A stretch of DNA of 64,000 nucleotides from Iris pallida (taxonomy: Eukaryota > Streptophyta > Magnoliopsida > Asparagales > Iridaceae): the NCBI GenBank assembly GCA_029216955.1, contig JANAVB010002199.1:18039053-18103052 (forward strand). The letters run 5' to 3'. Under the pieces are notes generated by a model. That model worked only from the letters and a program-made list of their open reading frames with translations, made no database searches and was not told where the DNA came from. The translations under genes were made by a program, and so were the position numbers. Shown one piece after another: positions 21,504 through 32,033 of this stretch. How positions within the stretch are numbered: the first letter of the stretch is position 1; the number at the start of each line of letters is the position of its first letter.

Positions 21504-24500
21504 TCACTGCTCTGGGGCACATAACGCCCTGAGACGGTCCGTCAGCAAAACGACCGACCGTTCAAACCTCTGGGAGGCTCGACGCTCTGCCTCGTGGGTC
21601 AGCACTACCTCATCCTCCAGATGAGCGTGAGCCTGCCAGTTATCCTCAAATTTCTTAAAGGCCCGCTCCAGGTTATCGGAAGATCGGGAAACCTTCTTGG
21701 CCTCCCGAACGATCGACTCCTGCTCCGCCTGAACAGCCTCCAGCTCTGACTCTAAGAAGACCAATTGCCTCTGGAGTCCAAGAATCCGCTCCTTCGTATC
21801 AGCAATTCCACGAGAAGCAGACTCTTCCCGAGCACGGCAAGCCTGACTCCTACGACCCAGCTGGTCATACGAAGCGGAGAACTTATCAAGGTCCCCCCGT
21901 ACAACTGGCCCAGCAGTATCTCAGGCCAGCTTAATCCGATCCCGAGCAGCAATGAGGAAGTCCCGCTCCCGCTCAATCGCAGCAGGCAAGCCCGCCTGTC
22001 GTATCGCCAGTAGTTGGGTCACTAGCTGATCAGCTTCTGTCAGCTTAGGTTCCAGGAGCGCGGCTAACCCCACCCCGCCAGGAAGACCCTTCAGAGTGTC
22101 GATTTGACCCCGAGCGCCCCGCAGAGACAGAGAAAAAGGGATCCCCCGTTCCACGGCAGCGTTTACACCCCTCCCTAAGTGACGATAGAAGATGTCAACC
22201 ATATCCTGCGTCACTTCGTTCAGAGCCTCCGACGAAGCCGGTGTCAACGGGAGTGTGGCTGGCAGCGTGGAAGAAGACGCGACAGAATCTGCCGCTCCTG
22301 CCACAAGAGAAACCAACTCTGCACGAAAGGACGCTTGAACATCGACCAATTCCTCTTCAGCGGCCCGCAGAATTTGGATGCTCGGCAGGGTCGAGAAGTC
22401 GATCTCCGGAGCCGTATAAGCAGCCGAAGACGAGGCCGGGGCCAGCACCAACTCCATCCCCATCTGCCCAGAGCTGGCAGGATGTCCCTCAACATGCGAA
22501 GACGAAGGAGAGGAAACGCTCCTTTCGCCCAGATCACGGTAGACCGGGCCTTCCCCGAGAACATCCGCGGCGGGAGGTAAAGGGTCAGGACCTGCAGGGC
22601 CAAGGCAACCATGAATCGACTTGACCCGAAGGATATGTTGATAGAGCAAATAAGCCCCCTCGGTGGTCAATATATGGCTCAGCTTACCAGTGGAGGAGTG
22701 TGGAGGATGGGGTTCGCCTACAGCCATCACAACCTCTTTACCAACAGCCTCCGAGTCAGGAATAATAGACTCATCCGCCCTTGCATCCTCAGGAGGAGAT
22801 GCACCGAGAATGGCGTCGTCTTGCTGAAGTTCAGGAATCTCGGAGACGGGCCCATGGAAACTCTCGTCACCCCGGGCCGAGGTTTCAGCAACCTGGGAGC
22901 TTCCAGCCACCGCTGAGAGAGCACCCGCAGAAAGGATCGCGGCGCACACGCCGCTAATCAAAGCAGCAAGGGCCGGATCAGCTCCAGGGGAAATAGACGA
23001 TTCAGGAAAGGACGGTTCACCAGACATCTACAAAGAAAAGTAATTGAGTCATATCTTCGGAAAAGAAGAAAACTACAACAAAGAGAAGGCTCCGACTTAC
23101 CTCTGGAATGCCGTCTACATCCTCACCCTTCTCCGTAAATAAGCAGTCTACGGGGACCGACCGCCGCTCTCTTTACAGAAAAAGTTATCCCTCCGCCAGT
23201 GGACTCACGCCTGCCTCGCTTACGTGAGGGACCAGGCATGACGGGCGGTAGATCTACCCGTACCACCTCCGACACAGATGGTAACTGGTCCACTGCTTCA
23301 TCAAATACAGCCGACGGTTGATCCGTCATCATGTCACCTGCCATGACGGGAGACTGACCCGCCATTGTCTCGTCATTCGAAGAAAGGGAGTCCCCGTCAT
23401 CCCGCTCGTTGTCTTCCTCAATTGTGTCGAAGGACTCAGAATCGGGCGAAGGAACTCTATTCGTCCCTTTCTTCTTCGCTCTCGACGTCGTAGCCTTCTC
23501 CGCCAGGCGAGTGCCCACAATAAAGCTAGTCCTCGAGTCAAAATCGAGGGGAGGGGGTTCGCCGTAACATGATATAGGGCCGCCATATGCAGGATTTCCC
23601 CTTTCACGTTTGCGACAGGGACCAAGAAGCTAGCCCGAGTATGACAGGTGTCATAGTAGCTCCATGCCCTAATACCGTCAAGAATGCTACCTTCAAATCC
23701 CAGGTGAGAACTGGGGCGCCCGAGGAATAGCTGACTATACCCAAATTGACGGGCAAACCTACTAGGCAAGTAGGGCTCCAAGTACACAAAGTTGCGATTC
23801 CGGTAAACTAGATGCGCCGGGCGAATATTACGCAGCCAGAAACGTATCTTTTCAGGCAAGAAATGAGGAGGTCCAACCCCATCAACATGAACAATCCTCA
23901 CCTCTTAATCAGTGAAACGAGGAACGGACACAAAGAAATTGTACCCGTCCACCCTCGCCAGCATCCTCCGACACGCCGGCATGGTACTACATTTCCAAGG
24001 TTGGTGGTGATACTTGAAAAGAAACGCGTCGTCATCTGTAACGCCATCTCTCGTCCCAGGCCTCATCAAGGACTGATAATGCAGCAATAGCCATCCCAGC
24101 AAGTAATGATAAGGCAATTCTACACGTTCGAAATCTATTGCCACGTCACGAGCAATGACCTTGGACGAGAAGGTGCGGAGACCATGCTGAATACTGCACA
24201 CCATGGCAGGAAGAAGAGCCAGCCTGACCCCAAAGGCCAACTTCACGGCAGGAAGAATGAAGTGGCGACTGATCCTCTCAATAGAACCTGCCCCTCCTGA
24301 GACCACGCAGTTGTGCAGCCATACCATTAGAAACCCGGCCAAGAGTGCCTTCTCTGACAACCGCCGGATACCATAATAAAAGTAGCTGAAGGAGTCAATC
24401 TGGCTCCCGAACCTGTCACTTTTAGACTTTGACCTCCTAGCGGTCGACACCAAGGCCTCTACTTCCCTAGGAGTTAAACGATCTCGGGAAGTAACCTGGC

Positions 24501-26307
24501 CAGCCGCGCTGAATTTGAAAAGGTACGCGACCCAAGATTTAGTATGGGGAGAGTCCCCTTCCGAGCTGTCATTTTTCTGGATAGTCGTCTGGTGACAGGT
24601 GCTATGATGGCATAATAGTTCTTGATACACGACGACGAAACTGGGGAATCGTCGATCCAAATCTTGGAGCTCCTTATTCGTCGGAGTGTACACTTCGAAG
24701 GGTTCATCCCCCCAGGGGAGCTTGGAGACAGCATACATCTCGTGAAGAGCGAGCCCCAATTCTCCAACAGGGATGAAAAAGGTCCCCGTCCGGTGATTGT
24801 ACATCTCCAGAAGGGCCATGAACAGTGGCTTATTAACGGGAAACCCGTGGCTGGTACCCCGGATAGCGTCATAAGGGTTGACTCCCCGCAAAAATTCTTC
24901 GTACTTCCGTAGAATCCATGAGGTCAGATTAGCCCACGGGAGAATAGGGTGTAACCAGCTCGGCAGTACCAACCTGCCAACAGGATAGGACCCTTTGCGA
25001 GCAAGCTGACTCAGGAAGATATCAGCCTGGGAGAATGAAAAGTTAGGACCGGGTGTTGATGAAGGTACCCGGAACTAACCCCGTCACGAACCGACTGGCC
25101 GGATCTTTGACCGTGCGCACTGACCCAGTGGCTCTGTTATAACGGATGTTACCGACAAACATCCCCGGTCGGGTTGGAGTAAGGGTGTCCGGCATCTGCC
25201 TGTCCAGAACGATCATATTGAACCACTCAAAAGGGAAATGGCACTTCATAATAGGGATGTGAATTGGCATCCCGTCCAGGTCAAAATCCCAACTCTCGGA
25301 AACATCCAGCACTCGGGAGTTTTCTATGGCCAACGCATCCCCAAAGAGGAAGACCGGTTTCAGATACTTCCCATCAGACTGCCCGGAGCTTATCATATCA
25401 CCAAGAAATTGAAAAGATTGAACCCTGATAGCATTTAGTCGCTCCAAAGGTTCGTCAACAAGTAGCTGTTCGGACAGTTGACGAACTAAGTCATCCCGAT
25501 GTACGCCCGATGCAAACTGACGCGAGCCTACCATAAGTTCCCCCGCAGGATTCACGGGCAGATTCACTGAAGAAAAGGCAAAAGAAACAAGTCAAAAAGA
25601 TAGCTGAAACACAAAACTACATGATGTTTATGCGACTCAGTATAGCCTCATGCGGCTCGGTTTAAACAGGTTTGTACAGATCAGCCCAAATAAGCTGATG
25701 CGGCTCAGTTTGAAAGAGCCCATGCGGTCCAGTGCGAATAAGCTTATGCGGTTTCGCCTGAAAGGAACTCATGCGGCTCAGTGCGGAGGAATTTATGCGG
25801 TTCGAAGGGAGTGTAGGCGAATATGGTCCAATTTGAATAAGCTTATTCGGCTCGAAAAAAGCTTATGCGGTCCGACGAAGATGAGTTTATGAGCTTATAC
25901 GGTTCAGTTCGAGATGTGCTTAAACGACTCAGTTTGAAAGAGCTCATACGGTCCAAATCCTGATGAGCTTATGCGGCCTTGATAAAGAAGTAGTTATGTA
26001 ACCACTTTTATGCGGCTCAAACCTGGGTCATACACCATGCGGCCCGAGCATGAGTCGGACACACAGCATGCTTTGGAATATAGGCTCGCGCATAAAATAT
26101 GCGGCGTAGCCATGGCGGTTCATATTAAGGAATTCTACCAGCAATAGGCGGGTAGACGTCGGGGTAAAAAGCAGGCACGCCAGCCGGCGGAGGAGCCGCC
26201 ATGTTCGCCATCGCAGTCGATGAAGACGCGGCCTTCTTTTCCTTCACTGCCGCAGAAGATGATGCGGCCTTCTTGCCCGTAGCAGCAGCAGCCTTCTTGG
26301 GAGCCAT
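21504..26307 (-). pseudogene. Antisense spliced gene of the Tat element (plant-mobile-domain-like and coiled coil)
   Basis: The minus-strand ATG at 26307 starts an Ala/Lys-rich exon (MAPKKAAAATGKK). A large intron follows, with its acceptor TTTTCTTCAG near 25570. The next exons encode a globular protein. LPWGDEPFEVYTP, SFVVVYQELL and FLMVWLHNCVVSGG resemble the plant mobile domain, a family seen in transposons and in host silencing genes. A canonical 73-bp intron lies at 23028-23100 (donor GTAAGT, acceptor TTTGTAG). The C-terminal part is acidic and Ser-rich, then a coiled coil (FLESELEAVQAEQES) ending at 21504. Damage includes a frameshift near 25045, TAA at 23905-23907 and TGA at 21921-21923. 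Antisense genes at this place are known in Grande and other Tat elements, and their function is unknown. The domain name is my judgement from motif pattern. Confidence 0.65.
25620..26115. repeat. ATGCGGCTC short-repeat cluster
   Basis: About a dozen copies of ATGCGG followed by CTC, TTC, TCC or CCC occur at 20-40 bp spacing. Almost the whole cluster lies in the first intron of the antisense gene. The same motif fills both LTRs and the 5' coding extension. Confidence 0.8.
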
Positions 26308-26406
26308 TGTCGATCGTTGAAGGAAGAAGACGAAGAACAAAGACGGCAATAGGGAATTCGAGCAAAGAGAGAAGGTAAAGAAACCCCCAAGAGACTAAAA
26401 GACCCC

Positions 26407-26414
26407 TATTTATA
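26407..26414 (-). promoter_or_regulatory. TATA box of the antisense gene
   Basis: The plus strand reads CCCCTATTTATAGGCG, giving TATAAATAGGGG on the minus strand. It lies 100 bp upstream of the antisense ATG at 26307, good spacing for a promoter internal to the retrotransposon and independent of the LTR. Confidence 0.65.
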
Positions 26415-26710
26415 GGCGAAAGAGACCCATGAAACGAACAAACGTCTCGGATTACGCCTCGGATTACGCGCTGCTTCAAAAGATAAAGGCAAAAACGCTT
26501 CGGTCAAGGCAAAACCGACCCTTGGGATCCTCCCCCAAAAGACGGCGTTAAAATCAAAACGAATCAAGAGCATTTAATGAAGATTTGCACACGTAGTCAG
26601 GAGACGTGGCAAAGAGCCTATGCGGACAGTTGAATCTATGCGGCTGGGACACTTATGCGGCGTGAACGGGATCATGCTTCTTATTCAAAGTGTTTCAATT
26701 TTGCAAATTG

Positions 26711-26729
26711 AAAACTTTGAAGGGGGTCC
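26711..26729 (+). other. Polypurine tract
   Basis: AAAACTTTGAAGGGGGTCC immediately precedes the 3' LTR. The purine run ending in GGGGG is the expected plus-strand priming site. Confidence 0.8.
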
Positions 26730-28076
26730 TGTAGAAGCATGGAAAATATCAGAATAATGGTCCATGCGGCTCCGGATACGAAGCCCATGCGGCTCATATG
26801 GGAGCTGTCTTATACAGTTCAAAGGAAGACTCTCCGTCTCATGCGGCTCGAGAGTGTATGCGGTTCAGCAGGAATATGCGGCTCAATCGATGCCACGTGT
26901 CCCCCTGTGATCCTTCCCTACAGCTGGCCCTTTGAATAGTGGCCTTATTTAATGCTCTGACACGATTTGACGACTGTGGCGGCTCTGGCATAAAGTGTCA
27001 TAATGGGTCTGCCATAATGACAGACTCTTCGGGAAAAGAAGAAGATCTCTGACCCGATCCGTCAGAAATCCTAGGTTGCCACGTGGCAAATCTCATGCGG
27101 CTTAAATAGAGAACAGCTTCATGCGGCTCACTGAGAAGTCACCCTATATGACTAGCAGAAATCAGCCATATGCGGCCCACTGAGAGCTCAGCCCCTGCGG
27201 CTCAATACAACGCTAGCTCATGCGGCTCGCAAAGACTATGCATATGTGGCTCATTGAGAGTTCGTTCCCTGCGGTTCGATGAAGCATTGTCCTATGCGGC
27301 TCACGAAGAGTATCTCCCTGCGGTTCAAGTGTTGCCCATCCTATGCGGCTCTGGCAGGACCCACAATCAAAACACGTGGCATCGGATCAATCAAGGATTT
27401 AACCGAATCCCAACAAGTATATTTGACATCATCGTCATAATTACTAAGATCAGGGCATATCATTTATTATCAAGCTAATGGGACACGTGGCGAGCAATCG
27501 GACATTGGCATAATCAATCATGAAGATTTAAAGCAGTTAGTATTAATTGCTCACAAGATACGGTGCTATCCGCATTAATGGCCTAGATTCATTGTAATCA
27601 GGATCAAGGGTTCAGATAGATGGAGGAAGCACCGACATTCCAAACAAATGATCATTAGCAAACCCTAATGATCATATCCCACCCTTATAAATAGCCAGCA
27701 TCATTTCTCTGCAAAAAAGGGACCGGCAACAAAAGAATAAAAAAAAATACAGAGTCAGAGAGAGAATACACACACAGAGAGAGAGAGAAGCCAGGAGAGC
27801 AACAGAGGAGCAAAAAGAACTCTTCTTCGTCAACGCCAACCATCTTCACGCAAGGAGCCAAGGCTGCATACCGATCGTCCAAGGAGTAAGGCAGGGCTGC
27901 CGTCGCCTTCCCGAGCCTCTATCGTCACCCCCCAGAATCTAAAATAAACAATTGTACTTAGATTGCTGTACCTAGGTTTTCGTCCCTAGGCTTTCTTTGT
28001 ACAAGCGAGTTTGTATTGTGAGTCTAAGTTCAGTCCTCCGATAATTGTTCTGTACTTTTACAATCAATGGCAAACA
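26730..28076 (+). repeat. 3' LTR of the Tat element
   Basis: This 1347-bp LTR is a close match to the 5' LTR, with about 22 substitutions (nearly all transitions) and 3 bp of indels. It is followed directly by the ATAGC target duplication and then by CACTA subterminal repeats. Confidence 0.95.
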
Positions 28077-28081
28077 ATAGC

Positions 28082-28440
28082 GTATTCTGTCCGCTATAAA
28101 TGCCCCCGCTATAATTGCCCCATGTACAAGAACGCTATAAAGTTATAGCATTCATGAACGCTATTGATGGATTATAGCGTTCCATGGCGCTATAGACGGG
28201 TTATAGCATTTAAGAACGCTATACCAGCGTTATAGCTTTTAAGAACGCTATAGTAAAGTAATAGCATTCATGAACGCTATTGAGTTACTATAGCGTCTAT
28301 GAACGCTATAGACTTGTTATAGCAGTGACAAATGCTATAGAGTTTACATAGCATTTACAAACGCTATAGTTTCTTAATAACATTTGTTAACAGCGTTCTT
28401 TAATGATGTTGATTTATTATAGCATTTCTGAACAACATAT
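28082..28440. repeat. CACTA subterminal palindromic array (left part)
   Basis: About fifteen copies of AACGCTATA, TATAGCATT and TATAGCGTT occur in both orientations, often as inverted pairs such as AGCATTCATGAACGCT. They belong to the CACTA element at 10170-39762 and were separated from its terminus by the Tat insertion. From 28441 to 30875 I see AT-rich sequence with exon-like scraps but no gene I can name. One 50-bp segment near 30077 is repeated near 30257. Confidence 0.85.
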
Positions 28441-30875
28441 TCTGTATCACATACAATTAACATGTGCATCACATACAATTAACCATATAAATATTCATAC
28501 TGAATCGCAATTTTGATTTCAACAATTTCAATCGCAACTTCCATTTCGATCAATCAAGATATAGAAAAGGTTTTCAAAAATAAATAAATTCATACATTTT
28601 TATTAAAACATTCAAGATGTACAAAAACTTGTTGAACGCCTAAAGTGATCGAAATAGTAGTCCAAAACAAATTTTTCATGTAAAGATAATCCAAGATGTA
28701 CAAACGAAACCATTCCATTTCCATACAAAATGTATGAGGCTGAAATGCAGCTCGATCGACTCTTTCCTCCTTGCAGCTCAATCAACTCTTTCCTTATTAC
28801 TTCAAAATATGATGAGAAACTAATAATAACCTGCACACAAGATCATGAAATGTTTATCGTACACGAGCCCAACCGGTGGCCCAGAGAAATTATCAGTCAT
28901 AAAAAAATTCATGAGAAGTACATAACTGAATAAGATATAATATTTGGACAAAAAATTTGTAAAAAGGAACTGTTGCCTCCATGTCAGTTTCTAATTCAAA
29001 GGTGAACCCATGCCGAATTAAAGATTTCTTTAGAACCTGAAGAACACATTTTAAATATGGATGTCAATAAATAGCTTCAGTTGTATTTCATTAAGCATGA
29101 ATCCAAATTTGAATTGTTAGTTCAATGGGCAATTCACTAGTACATGAAATAAAGCTCAAAGATTTAAATATAGGATAAAATATACAATCATGCGTTGTGG
29201 TTTTATAGGATATTATGAGAAGTAAGGACTGCCTTTTTAATAAAAAAATGAACTGAATACTGGAGCAAACATATATGCTTGAAAAGATAATATGATAGGA
29301 AATCAGCTACTCTTTTGAGACAACAAGTACTTTATCTAAAGTATCAGTACCCTAAAGCAACATCTAATGAGGAAAATCAATACTTCTGATTGTAGGTTGT
29401 AGGCTTATTTTGCAAAACCTACAATGTGCACATATAATAACATATCCAAAATATATATATCATCTACATCCATGGAAACATATAACAAGAACATAACATA
29501 TGATTTCTACTAGTATTTACCATCTATATTTAGTTTACACTATGTTGTACAAATTTCGCTCCCAGAATAAACCATGTTACTTATTTCTACTAATAAGGTA
29601 TCTCCTACAGATCATCAGCTTGATATTGGGTACATAAAGTACAAGCACCAACCTATTGTTGCCAACTTGAATTTCACGAAAAACTAAATGCCAACTTGAA
29701 TTTCACAAAAAACTAATAAATAATGTACACACTTGGATAATCTACATACCTCCTTATATTAGGAAACAAAAAGAATCTGCTCTTCGACTGCATAAATATC
29801 GCATTAAGAAATTCATTAGAAAGAAGCCTTACAAGAAATTAAGAGCCTAACAATTTAAAACCAGGTAATACATAACTTACTTCTATGGGGCTTTTCGAGA
29901 CATTGACCAAGTCATGATGGATATGCCAATTTCGGCAGCAAAGACGCAAACGCTAAAGACAAACCGTGCAGAGGGGAAACAACAAAAAAACTGTTCCATA
30001 TGAAACTACACAGGCCCAAAATAATTTTAAAAATTAAGCTTGATGATCTCATTAGCAGAAACTAAAATTAAGTTACAAATAGAAACCATTGACAAGACCA
30101 AAATTGTGAACATTCATCCATGTTATATAGTTTCCTCTTCTCCTGATAACAATTTAGAAAGTTCAGAGAACCAGATGAAATAGATTTTAGAATATTCTAT
30201 ATGGTAGAGGACCTTGAATTAGTCAATTATAGGATATTGAAGGAACCAAAGATATAAATAGCAACCCTGGACAAAACCAAAATTGTGAACATTTATCCAT
30301 GTCATATAGTTCATGACAATACCAAATGTTTTTAGGGGGATTATACTAGAAAAATAAGAGAAAACTGCCGCTTACAAGTATATTATGCTAGAAACAGTAA
30401 ACAATCTTGTTGACAAATGACAAATTTCCATATCCTACATTCCAAACTACATCATGACACTCTGATACTACAATCAGAGGAACTAGTCACCGGCATATAA
30501 ACAATAATCATTCTGGAATACTCTAATTGAACTTCTTAGTAAAATTATAGAAAAAAACATAAAATAAAAGATAAAAAAGCAGACATACAAAACTTCATTA
30601 TGCATTCTTAAAAAATAAAGAAAAATTTATGAATCACAAATCAAGAATTAAAACATATAGTCTTTTCTTCCATGTCACTTCTGTAGGTGACTCAAAAAAC
30701 ATCAGCAGGAGCCTTTCTTATGATTTGGACATGTTTTGAATATTTCTCGGTTGGTCAAAGCGAGTACAACACCCAACCTTGAACTTGCACCATACGAGAA
30801 TCAGAATGCTTTGTTCTTCTAGAGCTAGTTTAGTAAACATTTTAACATAAATTATATAGTCCTCAGTCCCAGGAA

Positions 30876-30972
30876 GTCAAAATTGTCACCAGGAAGAGCC
30901 TCGTTGAGTGCCTCTTGGTGCATCTCAACAGACTTGACTTCAGTTGTCAGACAAGTCGGAACAAAGGTGACC
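30876..30972 (-). pseudogene. Captured fragment of elongation factor eEF1A
   Basis: On the minus strand the DNA encodes [17 protein letters not shown] followed by [14 protein letters not shown]. This is the highly conserved segment of eEF1A domain 2 (family form [22 protein letters not shown]), with a few substitutions. Only about 32 codons are present, with no exon structure. It lies about 180 bp beyond the L-arabinokinase exons on the same strand inside the CACTA element. It is most likely a transposon-captured gene piece. It cannot make functional eEF1A. Confidence 0.75.
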
Positions 30973-31152
30973 AAATAATTTAAGTTTGCATTCGAGAAAT
31001 CAGAGTATCAATGCCACATGTATCGGAGACGAAAATAAATAGATTATACATATACGTGGCTTTCCAAGTATAATGTCTTCATACCAAATTAATGCTTACT
31101 ATATAATCCTCGTCAATATCCTACTCGTACGAACGATCAAAAAGGATATTAC

Positions 31153-31650
31153 CTATGCAGTGAGATGTTGCATAAATAATCTAGTGATGCATCAGTTTTC
31201 AGTAATTCCATGTCATTTTCTTCATATTCTTCATAGTTCAAATCATCTGTATCTCGAGGAACACTGCCAGATGCTTTAGTCTTGATAATCTTACGCCCCA
31301 TAAAGGTCCCTATCTTTAAAGATCCATAATCAGTCCCACCAACACTGTACAGAGATACCATGTTTGAAAAGTAAAGACTGCACAGTAACAATCAATCAAA
31401 TCAAACTCTGGAAATATATACCACTGTCAATATACTTGTTAACAACAGCAAACTAGAAAAGTGACTCTAGTAGTTAATATAGATGAGCTTGTTTTATTAA
31501 ACACTAGAAGCTATCTCAAGTTAGCTAGTGGAAAATAATAATATGCCGTTATAAAAAGAAATTAGTCATATACCTGTGTCTTATTCCTGAATCGAGACCC
31601 CAAAACCGTATATGTGTTGGAATAGCAACCAGTTCTTTCACCTCTGCCGG
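31153..31650 (-). pseudogene. ARA1: Captured fragment of L-arabinokinase (two exons)
   Basis: Two minus-strand exons with intact splice sites are visible. Exon A (31650-31574, after TGCAG, ending before GTATATGA) encodes PAEVKELVAIPTHIRFWGLD then SGIRHS. Exon B (31344-31153, after CTGTACAG, before GTAATATC) encodes VGGTDYGSLKIGTFMGRKII and, near its end, ASLDYLCNISLHR. The two join in phase (S codon split AG/T). They match the C-terminal GHMP-kinase part of plant L-arabinokinase, which phosphorylates arabinose for UDP-arabinose salvage. No neighbouring ARA1 exons are visible and the fragment lies inside a CACTA transposon, so it is a captured piece and not a gene. The protein-family call is from memory of conserved motifs. 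Confidence 0.8.
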
Positions 31651-31948
31651 CTGCATGGGAACACATATGTTATGATATACAGGTATGGATCCAGAGGACA
31701 AAACACTAAATATATCAGATTGATAGTTGTTTTTCCTAGTATTTTCTCAAAAAGGATTTAGATATGAGCGAAAGAAGAGTTTACATGGCTCTAAGGGAAT
31801 AGTATTACAAGAAAAAGGGTACCAACTGATTATTGATGTAGAAATCAAGATACAAAATGAAAACAAAATGGATAAAATGAACCCATCTGATTTCCTTTCT
31901 CATAAAATCCTTCAAGCATGCAAAACCAATCAAAATCCACCAAACAAC

Positions 31949-31951
<3 letters not shown>

Positions 31952-32030
<79 letters not shown>
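31952..32030. repeat. (AT)n microsatellite
   Basis: A pure AT dinucleotide tract of about 79 bp lies inside the CACTA element. Confidence 0.95.

Positions 32031-32033
<3 letters not shown>

Larger units (their letters stand above)
10231..28076 (+). mobile_element. Ty3/gypsy LTR retrotransposon, Tat lineage, with dual RNase H and antisense gene
   Basis: This is a full-length 17.8-kb element. Its LTRs begin TGTAGAAGCATGG and end GGCAAACA. ATAGC lies at 10226-10230 and 28077-28081, a 5-bp target duplication. The primer-binding site, a Gag-protease-RT-RNase H-archaeal-type RNase H-integrase order, a polypurine tract and an antisense gene before the 3' LTR are all visible. The second RNase H and the reverse-strand gene are hallmarks of Tat-type elements such as Grande and Retand. 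By hand count the LTRs differ at about 22 of 1344 positions, almost all transitions, so insertion is fairly recent. It lies only 56 bp inside the CACTA left terminus and splits that element's subterminal array. Confidence 0.95.

Noticed and set aside
22179..22624. Plus-strand frames opposite the antisense gene
   Set aside because: They are shadows of the minus-strand coding sequence. That strand has the intron, TATA box and coherent protein features.
31149..31391. Treating the L-arabinokinase-like exons as a functional gene
   Set aside because: Only two internal exons are present, with no start, no stop and no kinase core, and they lie inside a CACTA transposon.
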